A stretch of DNA of 64,000 nucleotides from a virus. The translations under genes were made by a program, and so were the position numbers. This document shows, piece by piece, positions 7,511 through 15,350 of the stretch. The notes under the pieces are model-generated. The model saw nothing but the letters and a program-made list of their open reading frames with translations, made no database searches and was not told the origin of the DNA. Each line of letters opens with the position of its first letter. Within the stretch, counting starts at the first letter, position 1. The stretch lies in the IMG/VR virus record IMGVR_UViG_3300025102_000021, positions 1-64,000 of that record; one strand, given 5' to 3'.

Positions 7511-8189
7511 TCCTACAACTAAAACGTCCTTTAATTCTGCGTCAGAGGCGTACGATTATTGGTACTGGAAGTTGTTTCGTGACGGTGAAGACTTTGGCAA
7601 TACTAAAGCTCTATTTAATGTAGGCTTTTATATTACTAACCCAAAGAATAACTACATACTAAACAAAGATCGTAAGTGGTCACAAGAGTATGCTGAAGCT
7701 GAATGGCAATGGTACTTATCTGGTGATCCTAACATATCAAAGCTTGGCGAGATATACGGTAAGGTTCCAGTTATATGGAGAACAATGGCTGATAAATACG
7801 GCAATGTAAACTCTAACTATGGTTATCAGTGGAAACGTAGAGGCCAACTAGATAAAGTCATTAAAATGTTACGTAGTAACAAAGGCACTAGGCAAGCTGC
7901 AATATCCATATACGATGGTAAAGAGCAAGACTCTTATGATACAGATACGCCTTGCACTTATGCTGTACAGTTCACAGTTGTGGACGATAAGCTTAATATG
8001 TCTGTTGTAATGCGTTCTAATGACATCTGGTACGGTTTCTGTAACGATCAGTACTGTTTTTCATCTTTACAAATGTTAGTTGCATACGAGACAGGATATG
8101 ACCTCGGTACATATTACCACTTTGCGCACAATCTACACTTGTATAATGATAAGCTACCTGAATTAAAAACTAGAAACTACCACTTATGA
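7503..8189 (+). CDS. Thymidylate synthase family, likely dCMP hydroxymethylase
   Basis: 228 residues. Folate-dependent C5 methylation or hydroxymethylation of a pyrimidine nucleotide. NSNYGYQW is the conserved loop, DTPCTYAVQF contains the nucleophile Cys151, RSNDIWYGFCND is the nucleotide-binding motif and HNLHLYND is the C-terminal signature. At the position where thymidylate synthases have the Asn that reads uracil, this protein has Asp182 (GFCND). T4 dCMP hydroxymethylase, from memory, has GFRND and shares NSNYG and CT.TVQY, so cytosine specificity is favoured. That would imply 5-hydroxymethylcytosine or a related base in phage DNA. A dUMP enzyme cannot be excluded. Confidence 0.85.
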   Translation: MLSPTTKTSFNSASEAYDYWYWKLFRDGEDFGNTKALFNVGFYITNPKNNYILNKDRKWSQEYAEAEWQWYLSGDPNISKLGEIYGKVPVIWRTMADKYGNVNSNYGYQWKRRGQLDKVIKMLRSNKGTRQAAISIYDGKEQDSYDTDTPCTYAVQFTVVDDKLNMSVVMRSNDIWYGFCNDQYCFSSLQMLVAYETGYDLGTYYHFAHNLHLYNDKLPELKTRNYHL

Positions 8190-9052
8190 TATATTGTATA
8201 TACCACATACCAGGTAAAAAAGTTGGTGTAACCAACAACATAGAAGATAGAGTCGAACGTCAACAAGGCTACGAGCCTCATGAGTACGAAATAATAGAAA
8301 TGTCTGACGATATAAGTTATATATCAGACAGAGAAGTATTTTGGCAAAAAGCTTTTGGTTACAAAGTTGACAGACAACTCTACAAAAACTTATTTACTAA
8401 CAATAAAACAAAATTAAATACTATGAAAATAAATATAACAGAGGCAACAACTACATTCCCTTGCCCTATAAACAAATTGAAAGGCCAGTTGATGGATCAA
8501 ATGGGTATGCAGTGGGAAACAAGCCATGGCAAGTTTACTATAACACACCCAACTGTAAACTGGATAATGGCTAACGCTAAGGTATCGATGTACAATAATG
8601 AAAGGTGCTACATATACAACAAGGCTATGTCTAAGTTCTACGATAAAGACCCACACAGAAATATTATAATTGGCAAAACACATCAAGCTGATCTTGAAAG
8701 AATAAATGAAAAGCATTTTAACAAAGAAGCTTGCGAAACGCCTTGCGGTGATTGTGGTGAGAATATATTTGAATGTATCAGAGAGTGGGCCGACGAAAGA
8801 GGTCTATACGACAAAGGCGATCCAAAGACTCAATATATAAAACTAATGGAAGAGACTGGTGAAATTGGTAGAGCTATACTTAAAAATGATACTGACGAAA
8901 TAATAGATGGTATTGGTGATGCTGTGGTTGTACTAACTAACTTAGCTGAGCTTATTGGCGTACCTATTGAAGAGTGTATACAAGAAGCTTATAACGTTAT
9001 TAGTAAGCGTAAAGGTAAAATGATCAACGGAACATTTGTAAAAAATAACTAA
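8186..9052 (+). CDS. GIY-YIG-like domain fused to MazG-type NTP pyrophosphatase
   Basis: 288 residues in three parts. Residues 1-70 resemble a degenerate GIY-YIG module (IYCIYHIPGKKVGVTNNIEDR, then EVFWQKAFGYKVD). Residues 80-190 are unassigned and end with CETPCGDCGENIFEC. Residues 205-288 are a MazG-like all-helical pyrophosphatase with LMEETGE (EExxE) and DEIIDGIGD (ExxD) metal-binding motifs. The MazG part would hydrolyse a dNTP to dNMP, possibly dCTP to feed the neighbouring synthase. An internal ATG at 8423 is preceded by AAATTAAATACT, the leader used at independent genes of this phage, so a 209-residue MazG form may also be made. Confidence 0.8.
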   Translation: MIYCIYHIPGKKVGVTNNIEDRVERQQGYEPHEYEIIEMSDDISYISDREVFWQKAFGYKVDRQLYKNLFTNNKTKLNTMKINITEATTTFPCPINKLKGQLMDQMGMQWETSHGKFTITHPTVNWIMANAKVSMYNNERCYIYNKAMSKFYDKDPHRNIIIGKTHQADLERINEKHFNKEACETPCGDCGENIFECIREWADERGLYDKGDPKTQYIKLMEETGEIGRAILKNDTDEIIDGIGDAVVVLTNLAELIGVPIEECIQEAYNVISKRKGKMINGTFVKNN

Positions 9053-9053
9053 T

Positions 9054-9320
9054 ATGACAGAGCAAACAATTAAATTTAGAGATCCAGTAGTCAAAAACGT
9101 TGTCAACAAGTTTGTTAAACGTTCTGACGTAGGCTTTGAAAAGTATGGCCAAACATTAGATACTGAACGTACAACTGGTATGAAAGACCTAGTAGGTTAT
9201 CTTGAAGATGTACAAGAAGAACTAATGGATGCAATACTGTATATTCAAGCTGCACGCGAAGAGCTTAGAGACTTATCTGAAGAAGCTTTAATCAAGAAGT
9301 TCGATGAAGAAGAGATCTAA
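9054..9320 (+). CDS. MazG-like small helical protein
   Basis: 88 residues. The pattern KRSDVGFEKYGQTL, then GYLEDVQEELMDAILYIQAA, matches short phage proteins of the MazG/all-alpha NTP pyrophosphatase group (YG near the N-terminus, EEL.DA metal-binding helix). It likely works in dNTP sanitation or pool control next to the larger MazG protein. It could be a degenerate or regulatory partner because the motif set is minimal. Confidence 0.65.
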   Translation: MTEQTIKFRDPVVKNVVNKFVKRSDVGFEKYGQTLDTERTTGMKDLVGYLEDVQEELMDAILYIQAAREELRDLSEEALIKKFDEEEI

Positions 9321-9747
9321 AAAGCGTGGTCCTGTTAGAGCTAAAAAAGTTAGACAGGACGGTATTAACTTTGCTTCAGGGCTAGAGCGATATATGTATC
9401 TGGCCCTTAAAAAAGCAAAGATCAAAGCTGCATACGAAGGTGAAACCTACGTCGTGCAAGAAGGCTTTGAGTTTACTCAAGCAGCTTACGAAAAACAGTC
9501 TAATGGTAAAGGTGAATATAAAAACAGAGGTAATAAAAAAATACTACCTGTTAGATACACTCCAGACTTTGTGGCCGATACATTTATTATTGAGTGTAAA
9601 GGCCGAGCAAACGAAAGTTTTCCAATGCGATGGAAAATGTTTAAAAAGTACGTAAAAGAGAATTTACCACATGTAACTTTATATAAACCTCAAAATCAGA
9701 AGGACTGCGACGAAACTATTAAATTAATCCAAAATCAAGATAAATGA
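9304..9747 (+). CDS. PD-(D/E)XK endonuclease (DUF1064 / T7 gp3-like)
   Basis: 147 residues. Features in order: GINFASGLERYMYLALKKA (first helix with catalytic Glu), YTPDFVADTFIIECKGR (PD and E-x-K), then RWKMFKKYVKE. This is the layout of DUF1064 and related phage endonucleases, which resolve branched DNA or degrade host DNA. Basic N-terminus (MKKRSKKRGPVRAKK). It overlaps the preceding gene by 17 bases. Confidence 0.8.
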   Translation: MKKRSKKRGPVRAKKVRQDGINFASGLERYMYLALKKAKIKAAYEGETYVVQEGFEFTQAAYEKQSNGKGEYKNRGNKKILPVRYTPDFVADTFIIECKGRANESFPMRWKMFKKYVKENLPHVTLYKPQNQKDCDETIKLIQNQDK

Positions 9748-9881
9748 AAGAATGGGAATTAAGTTTCGGTACATTTCCGGGACTACTGTTTGGTGTTAGA
9801 ACATACCAAGAGCAATACAAGACGAATCACGTATTATACGTAGGATTCTTAGACGCATGTTTAACTATTTATAAAAACTAA
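9744..9881 (+). CDS. Very small hypothetical protein, 45 aa
   Basis: Starts MKEWELSFGTFPGLLFGVR, overlapping the endonuclease stop by 4 bases and ending 3 bases before the RNR start. Aromatic-rich, with LYVGFLDACLTIY near the C-terminus. The WELSFG..PGLLFG..TY pattern is of a kind I recall as short conserved phage ORFs, but the function is unknown. Confidence 0.6.
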   Translation: MKEWELSFGTFPGLLFGVRTYQEQYKTNHVLYVGFLDACLTIYKN

Positions 9882-9884
9882 TCA

Positions 9885-11738
9885 ATGAACAATATCCTCT
9901 CAGATATTACTGTTCACATGAAGTATGCCAAGTATAATCCCGAGCTTAACCGCCGGGAAACTTGGGAGGAGCTTGTGGATCGTAATGTAGCAATGCACAA
10001 AAAGAAATACCCTAACCTAATAGACCAAATCGATGAAGCATATAAACTCGTATATAATAAGAAAATTTTGCCAAGCATGCGTTCGCTACAGTTCGCAGGC
10101 AAGCCCATTGAAATATCACCTAATCGCCTATACAACTGTAGCTATTTGCCTGCTGATAGTGTTGATTGTTTTAATGAAATAATGTTCTTGCTCTTGTCTG
10201 GTTGTGGCGTAGGCTACTCAGTACAAAAGCATCACATTAAAAACCTACCGGCTATTATTAAGCCGTTTGATAAACGTAGTAGACGTTTTGTTATTGGTGA
10301 TAGTATTGAAGGTTGGTCTGACGCTGTTAAAGTTTTAGTTAAATCTTATCTTGGCAACAAGCGTACGTCTAAAATATTATTTGATTACACTGACATCAGG
10401 CCAAAAGGCGCAAGACTTGTAACGTCTGGTGGTAAAGCACCTGGTCCTCAGCCATTAAAAGAATGTTTAATAAAAATAGAAGGAATATTAAATGCGAAAG
10501 AAGACGGATCGACTCTCAGTAGTATTGAGACTCACGATATTATTTGCCATATTGCTGATGCTGTCCTTGCTGGTGGCATAAGACGCGCGGCTTTAATTAG
10601 TTTGTTTAGCGCTGCTGACGATGAAATGATCTCCTGTAAGTCAGGTGATTGGTGGGAAACAAACCCACAGCGTGGTAGAGCTAATAACTCTGCTGTATTA
10701 ATGAGACATAAAATTACTGAAGAGTTTTTTATGGACTTATGGAAACGTGTAGAACTATCTGGAGCTGGTGAGCCTGGTATTTATCTTAACAACGATAAAG
10801 ACTGGGGAACTAATCCATGCTGCGAGATAGCTTTGCGTCCGTTTCAATTTTGCAACCTATGTGAAGTTAATGTTTCAGATGTAGCTGATCAAGATGATTT
10901 TAACGCTAGAGTTAAGGCTGCAGCGTTTATCGGAACACTACAAGCTGGTTACACTGACTTTCATTACCTACGTGAAATATGGAAAGAGACAACAGAGAAA
11001 GACGCGCTTATAGGTGTGTCAATGACAGGGATCGGGAGTGCCGCTGTGCTCCAGCTGGATATGAAGGACGCTGCAAGTATCGTAAAGAAAGAAAACGCTC
11101 GAGTAGCAAAGCTAATCGGGATAAATAAGTCTGCGCGATGTACAACTGTAAAACCTGCAGGGACGACTTCTCTGGTGCTAGGAACTTCATCTGGTATTCA
11201 CGCATGGCATAACGATTATTATGTCCGTAGAATGCGCGTAGGAAAAAACGAGGCTATATATACATATTTATCTGTACACCACCCTGAGTTAGTTGAAGAC
11301 GAGTTCTTCAGACCTCATGACACTGCAGTTATTTCTGTGCCTCAAAAAGCTCCTGAAGGATCAATACTAAGAACCGAATCACCGTTCGATACACTTGAGA
11401 GGGTGAAGCGTGTTGCTACTGAATGGGTGAAGCCCGGTCATCGTGTTGGTTCTAATTCACATAACGTGTCAGCTACCATATCATTAAAAGATGATGAGTG
11501 GGACGCGGCTGGTAAGTGGATGTGGGACAATAGAGATCATTATAATGGTCTATCAGTATTACCATACAACGGTGGTACGTACACTCAGGCTCCGTTTGAA
11601 GACATTGACGAAGCTAAGTTTATTGAAATGTCTAAAGTGTTATCTAATGTTGACTTGACAAAGGTTGTTGAGCTAGATGACAACACAGATCTATCAGGCG
11701 AGCTTGCTTGTGCTGGTGGTAACTGTGAAGTAGTTTAA
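9885..11738 (+). CDS. Adenosylcobalamin-dependent (class II) ribonucleotide reductase
   Basis: 617 residues. Reduces ribonucleotides to deoxyribonucleotides using a B12-derived radical. NPCCEIAL places Asn310, Cys312 and Glu314 at the active site. NCSYLPAD near residue 85 supplies a redox Cys, KPAGTTSLVLGTSSGIH is the conserved phosphate-binding region, and the C-terminus has CAGGNC, the CxxxxC pair that regenerates the active site. No class I small subunit lies nearby, and the layout matches monomeric class II enzymes of the Lactobacillus RTPR type, although shorter at the N-terminus. Together with the synthase and MazG genes it supplies dNTPs for phage replication. Confidence 0.93.
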   Translation: MNNILSDITVHMKYAKYNPELNRRETWEELVDRNVAMHKKKYPNLIDQIDEAYKLVYNKKILPSMRSLQFAGKPIEISPNRLYNCSYLPADSVDCFNEIMFLLLSGCGVGYSVQKHHIKNLPAIIKPFDKRSRRFVIGDSIEGWSDAVKVLVKSYLGNKRTSKILFDYTDIRPKGARLVTSGGKAPGPQPLKECLIKIEGILNAKEDGSTLSSIETHDIICHIADAVLAGGIRRAALISLFSAADDEMISCKSGDWWETNPQRGRANNSAVLMRHKITEEFFMDLWKRVELSGAGEPGIYLNNDKDWGTNPCCEIALRPFQFCNLCEVNVSDVADQDDFNARVKAAAFIGTLQAGYTDFHYLREIWKETTEKDALIGVSMTGIGSAAVLQLDMKDAASIVKKENARVAKLIGINKSARCTTVKPAGTTSLVLGTSSGIHAWHNDYYVRRMRVGKNEAIYTYLSVHHPELVEDEFFRPHDTAVISVPQKAPEGSILRTESPFDTLERVKRVATEWVKPGHRVGSNSHNVSATISLKDDEWDAAGKWMWDNRDHYNGLSVLPYNGGTYTQAPFEDIDEAKFIEMSKVLSNVDLTKVVELDDNTDLSGELACAGGNCEVV

Positions 11739-11757
11739 TTTAATTTAATTTATTATT

Positions 11758-11949
11758 ATGACAGAATTACAAAGATTGTACAATGAAATGTTAGTGACCT
11801 TAGAAAAAGGTATTAATGATCTAGAGAAGTTTGAAGATGGCAATATGTCAGCTGGAACTAGAGTACGTAAGACAATGCAGACAGTTAAAGATCTAGCTCA
11901 AAAAACTAGAGTTGCTGTTCAAGAGCAAAAGAACGCTGTAGCTAATTAA
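11758..11949 (+). CDS. Histone H1-like Hc1-family protein
   Basis: 63 residues. EKFEDGNMSAGTRVRKTMQT followed by VKDLAQKTR matches the Hc1-type helix found in small histone-like proteins of Bacteroidota, whose usual core is GNKAAGTRARKALQ. Unlike many Hc1 proteins it lacks the long Lys/Ala tail, so it is a helical core only. It may bind or organise DNA, or mimic the host protein. It is the last gene before the terminator at 12,014. Confidence 0.75.
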   Translation: MTELQRLYNEMLVTLEKGINDLEKFEDGNMSAGTRVRKTMQTVKDLAQKTRVAVQEQKNAVAN

Positions 11950-12013
11950 ATAGCTAGAACGTAAACGATAATCATTATCGATACGTAAAGCGCTTTGCTT
12001 ATATCAATTTTAT

Positions 12014-12051
12014 GGTCCATAGGGTATTAATTACCTTGTGGACCTTTTTTT
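12014..12051 (+). terminator. Rho-independent terminator of the plus-strand replication block
   Basis: A 13-bp stem (GGTCCATAGGGTA pairing with TACCTTGTGGACC, with two G-T wobbles), a 5-nt loop, then seven T residues at 12,045-12,051. It works on the plus strand, after the Hc1-like gene. On the minus strand no U-run follows the stem. It separates the converging replication and late blocks. A second perfect small palindrome, CGATAAT-C-ATTATCG, lies upstream near 11,967. Confidence 0.9.
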
Positions 12052-12070
12052 ATATTAAGTAATTGTTAAT

Positions 12071-12373
12071 TTATGAAACGTTGCTACTAGAAGCTCTACG
12101 TCTACCCATGCCAACTTTCTTTTTAGCTCTAACAACTTTAGATTTTTCACCTTGATTCATTTCACCCCAAGACTTTGGTGACTTACTGCTAACTCGTCTA
12201 GAAGGTCTACAAACTTTAGTATTTTTGTTTTCGCTAGAACCACAAACATTGCCTTTTTCGTCTTTCCACTCTTCCTTAAACCATCTTTTTAGATTAGCTC
12301 CAGCTTGAGTTTTACGAACTTGAAGAGGAGATCTTCTTGTTCTCTTGCCATGCATAGTTCTTCTAGTTTTCAT
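12071..12373 (-). CDS. Basic DUF5872-like protein
   Basis: 100 residues, strongly basic. LKRWFKEEWKDEKGNVCGS, NKNTKVCRPSRRVSSKSPKS and KKVGMGRRR are the ordered motifs of the DUF5872-type proteins found in marine phages and giant viruses. It contains RRSPLQVRK and KSPKSW, members of the SP-x-K motif set shared by many small proteins of this late block. Nucleic-acid binding and virion packaging are plausible but not shown. It is the last gene of the minus-strand block. Confidence 0.75.
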   Translation of the reverse strand: MKTRRTMHGKRTRRSPLQVRKTQAGANLKRWFKEEWKDEKGNVCGSSENKNTKVCRPSRRVSSKSPKSWGEMNQGEKSKVVRAKKKVGMGRRRASSSNVS

Positions 12374-12729
12374 TACTTACCTTTGTTTTTTCTACATTTA
12401 GCGATCATACCACTAGCGTAGGCTGAAGGAAATACTTTGTGAGCTCTTTTAGCTTTGTAGTAACAAGCGTCCTTTAGCTTTGCAGGAGAGTTCTTTTTAC
12501 AACTACCAGGTGCGCATGGAGCCGTACCTTTTACTCTTGAGTAGCCATCATAGCAAGCGCATCCTTTTTTCTTGTAAGGACTGTGGTCGTAACCTTTCTT
12601 TCCTAAAGCTAAATGCTCTTCGTAAGTTTCAGCTTTTTCAGTTTTATACATATTGTGGGCTTTAAACCCTTTCTTTTTAACTGGTGAAGCCGTCATTGTG
12701 ACCGGCGATTTTGTCATTTTATATCCCAT
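12373..12729 (-). CDS. Basic SP-x-K protein with C-terminal SAYASG motif
   Basis: 118 residues from the chosen ATG at 12,729 (MGYKMTKSPVTM). The frame is open to 12,804, but the longer form would overlap the upstream gene. It contains SPVKKKGF, SPYKKKGC and SPAKLKD, a Cys-rich middle (CACYDGY, CAPGSCKK) and ends VFPSAYASGMIAKCRKNKGK. The PSAYASG..KCRK ending recurs in small viral and phage basic proteins, often beside DUF6321-type proteins. Probably a structural or nucleic-acid-binding virion component; exact function unknown. Confidence 0.7.
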   Translation of the reverse strand: MGYKMTKSPVTMTASPVKKKGFKAHNMYKTEKAETYEEHLALGKKGYDHSPYKKKGCACYDGYSRVKGTAPCAPGSCKKNSPAKLKDACYYKAKRAHKVFPSAYASGMIAKCRKNKGK

Positions 12730-12739
12730 AACTTTGCTT

Positions 12740-13261
12740 TTAACATTTCCATCTTGCTCTAGCAGCTTTACCTCTTTCGCCAGTCCAGCTTTTTGATCTT
12801 GCACAAAATGATTTTCTACGCTTAGCGGCTTTACTACCAGGTTTAACCTTTCCAGTAACAGCTGTTTTTAATTTACTACCTGGATTTTCTTTTTTATACT
12901 GAGCAACTCCTTTAGCTGTCATGCCAGCTCCTTCCTGTGCAGATCTAAATGTTCTACCTTTTCCTTTGGTAGTCTTTCTCATCGCGACAGGGCTGCTTTC
13001 TTGCTTTTTACTTTCTGCTTTTACTTGTGCAACGCCAGCCTTGTTTTCAGACCTTTTTTCACTCATTGTTTTTTCTTCAGCGTGAGTGTGTTTATGCGTG
13101 CTTTCTTTTACATTTTCTTGAGCGCCTTCTTGTTCTTTTCTGTTCTTAAATATATTACTTACTATTCTACCAGTACCACCCATCAAAAACTTCCCTGGAG
13201 AAGGTTTTATAGGAGAAACAGACGTTTTGTCTATTTGTATTTTTTTTTGTATATAAGCCAT
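12740..13261 (-). CDS. DUF6321-like basic protein
   Basis: 173 residues. The C-terminal 60 residues run GMTAKGVAQYKKENPGSKL, then GKVKPGSKAAKRRKSFCARS and a GERGKAARARWKC end, the signature of DUF6321-type proteins. The N-terminal half is low-complexity (Lys, Glu, Ser, His) with VSPIKPSPGKFLMGG, again an SP-x-K motif. Highly basic C-terminus suggests nucleic-acid binding. It is grouped with two other basic proteins at the end of the late block. Confidence 0.75.
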   Translation of the reverse strand: MAYIQKKIQIDKTSVSPIKPSPGKFLMGGTGRIVSNIFKNRKEQEGAQENVKESTHKHTHAEEKTMSEKRSENKAGVAQVKAESKKQESSPVAMRKTTKGKGRTFRSAQEGAGMTAKGVAQYKKENPGSKLKTAVTGKVKPGSKAAKRRKSFCARSKSWTGERGKAARARWKC

Positions 13262-13644
13262 TAGTTATTCGTATTAAAATTAGCTACAAAAGAAGAATCA
13301 TCTTGTATGTCATACTCTAAGTATACTTGAGCAGATCCTTCAGCGTTTGTTAGACGCGCTACAACATCATATTCTGTAGTTATAATTCTTCCACCACACA
13401 AAACATCAACCGTGCTACCTACAGGTATAATCACATCTTTTAACAAGTAGTTTCTAGATGTTACATTAGTAGATCTATTTAAAGATCTAATAATAATGTC
13501 AACAGTGCAGGCTACATTAACAGTATTGGTAACGAAAAGTTTTTTAAGAGTTAACTTTTCTGCAGCCAAGCCAGTATTACCACCAAGCCCTGAGTATAGT
13601 TTTACCTCCGTATTATCTATTAATGATCTTAATATTACTCTCAT
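13261..13644 (-). CDS. Hypothetical virion-type protein, 127 aa
   Basis: Strand-rich protein (LFVTNTVNVACTVDIIIRSL, then DVIIPVGSTVDVLCGGRIIT) with the look of a small beta-sandwich such as a fibre knob or decoration protein. It follows the collagen-like gene in transcription order, so an appendage role is plausible. No family recognised. Confidence 0.6.
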   Translation of the reverse strand: MRVILRSLIDNTEVKLYSGLGGNTGLAAEKLTLKKLFVTNTVNVACTVDIIIRSLNRSTNVTSRNYLLKDVIIPVGSTVDVLCGGRIITTEYDVVARLTNAEGSAQVYLEYDIQDDSSFVANFNTNN

Positions 13645-13679
13645 TACTTTATTATTACTCGCTTTTTTTATATTTCACG

Positions 13680-14147
13680 CTACGACACGTTGACTACTCC
13701 TCTATTGTTCCAAAGTTTATTTCTGTCTCTAGGTCTACTTGTAGGTAGTGTGCTAGCGTCAAGTTGCGAAGCGTCTGTTGTTCCAGCAGCCCCGTCAGCA
13801 CCATCAGCACCAGCAGGCCCTCTTGCTCCGTCAGCGCCTCTTGCCCCAGCCGCACCTGCAGCACCTGTATCTCCTTTTGCTCCAGCAGGACCTTGTGGTC
13901 CTTGAGCTCCATCACCAACTTCAGATGTTATATACCTTCTAAGCTCTTCTATATCTTCCGTTAGCTGTTGTATTGCATATAAAGCAGGCGCTAAGTTTTC
14001 AAACATGCCAGCGTCTTCTATATGCTCGCCTCTATCAAACTTGTCTTTAATTTCAGTTTCTTTAGCTGTGTCTATAGACTTAGAGTCTTTTGAACCTCCA
14101 GTTTTCTTATTAAATATGTCTGATGATTTTCTATTTCCTAAAGCCAT
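13680..14147 (-). CDS. Collagen-like repeat fibre protein
   Basis: 155 residues. Residues 1-75 are mostly helical and end with LTEDIEELRRYITSEV, a likely trimerising coiled coil. Residues 79-122 are an uninterrupted run of about 14 Gly-X-Y triplets (GPQ GPA GAK GDT GAA and so on), forming a collagen-like triple helix. The C-terminal 30 residues are a short cap. Such proteins form thin trimeric fibres on phage particles. The plus-strand frames opposite are shadows of the repeat. Confidence 0.85.
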   Translation of the reverse strand: MALGNRKSSDIFNKKTGGSKDSKSIDTAKETEIKDKFDRGEHIEDAGMFENLAPALYAIQQLTEDIEELRRYITSEVGDGAQGPQGPAGAKGDTGAAGAAGARGADGARGPAGADGADGAAGTTDASQLDASTLPTSRPRDRNKLWNNRGVVNVS

Positions 14148-14150
14148 AAT

Positions 14151-15350
14151 TTATGTTGTATATTCCCAAACTATTGTCAGTATTACTTGTGCTGATGCAC
14201 CAGCGCTTCTTTGAAGAGCTACACCTATAGCATCTCCTGCGGCAAAACTATTAGTATTCATTGTTGTTATTACGGTTGTTTGAGCAGTGCTTAAATCTAT
14301 ACTTGTATTATCAACATGTGTACCGTCTTCTAATTTATCTGTAGTATCTGTTATTTTTGATATTCTTAGCTCACAGCTAGAACCTAAGCTTGTTTGAGAC
14401 CTTACTGCTATCTTTTTTATAGTACCAGGATAAGGAGCTAAAGTTCTAGTCCAATAATTAGTCATAGGACCTCCGTTAGTACTTTCGTTTAAGTTATTAA
14501 AAGGCACATAATTTTTAATGCTAGTATTGTTGCTTAGCTGAAAGTTATGTGTTGTTACGCATATTTGCTTGACTCTATCAGAATCAAAAGTACCAGCTGT
14601 TATTTTGCTTGCGTTTAAGCTTGGTATTTGAGCGTCGCCAAGAGTTCCAGCGTTTATCTTACTAGCGTTTAAGTTAGGTATATCGCTATCGACAATCTCA
14701 CCTCTAATAGTTGCCGATGATTTATCTTCAACGTTACCTAGCGATGCGTCACCCTTAAATTCTGCAAGTGTTCTAGATTTAAGATTACCACTACCACCAT
14801 CAACAATAACAGCTGTAGCACTAGAACCTTTACCGCCGATTGCAAACGTAGGTATTCCATCTTCATCTATTGAAGCTACGGTAGACCCAGCGCCATTGAT
14901 GAAGTCAAACGTATGTGTTCCTGCAGAGCTTGCTTCGTCGTAATCAATTCTAAACTTAATACTTTGGGCAGACTCTAAGTGCACATCGTAGCCACCCATT
15001 CCTTTTATTAAACCACCGTTTGCGTCAAGGTGATCAGAGAGAGTCATTGTATCAAAAGTCAAGTCGTACTCGTCTGAAGAGGTGCCGCTGCTAGTGTCTG
15101 TCCAGTTTATATTTATACCATAACCTTCTTTAAACTTCCAGTGTTTTCCGTCTGATATAACAACGTCTGTAGTATCACCGTCTTCAACGGTGAAAGACAT
15201 GTCATCTCCAGCGTTAGCGTTTTTAGTTACCTTACCGTCTGAGTCAACAACGAGTATATTTGTTTCAGTAGAAGTTTCTAGGTTTTCTAAATAAACCGTA
15301 GTTCTAAATCTACTAATTAAATTCCATATATGCTGACCTATCCATTTCAC
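14151..15350 (-). CDS. Tail fibre / receptor-binding-like protein
   Basis: 399 residues. The N-terminus MKWIGQHIWNLISRFRTTVY is of a type I recall at the start of marine phage fibre proteins and may be a virion attachment helix. The middle is rich in Gly, Asp, Ser and Thr with repeats such as IPNLNASKINAGTLGDAQ and IPSLNASKITAGTF (residues about 225-260), typical of a fibre shaft. The C-terminal 120 residues look like a beta-sandwich tip. Candidate host-recognition protein. Confidence 0.75.
   Translation of the reverse strand: MKWIGQHIWNLISRFRTTVYLENLETSTETNILVVDSDGKVTKNANAGDDMSFTVEDGDTTDVVISDGKHWKFKEGYGININWTDTSSGTSSDEYDLTFDTMTLSDHLDANGGLIKGMGGYDVHLESAQSIKFRIDYDEASSAGTHTFDFINGAGSTVASIDEDGIPTFAIGGKGSSATAVIVDGGSGNLKSRTLAEFKGDASLGNVEDKSSATIRGEIVDSDIPNLNASKINAGTLGDAQIPSLNASKITAGTFDSDRVKQICVTTHNFQLSNNTSIKNYVPFNNLNESTNGGPMTNYWTRTLAPYPGTIKKIAVRSQTSLGSSCELRISKITDTTDKLEDGTHVDNTSIDLSTAQTTVITTMNTNSFAAGDAIGVALQRSAGASAQVILTIVWEYTT

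Noticed and set aside
12373-12804. Longer start at 12,804 for the SP-x-K protein
   Set aside because: It would overlap the upstream gene by 65 bases, while an ATG at 12,729 sits 11 bases after that gene's stop.
13690-13964. Plus-strand reading frames opposite the collagen-like gene
   Set aside because: They are antisense shadows of Gly-X-Y codons, low complexity with no initiation context.
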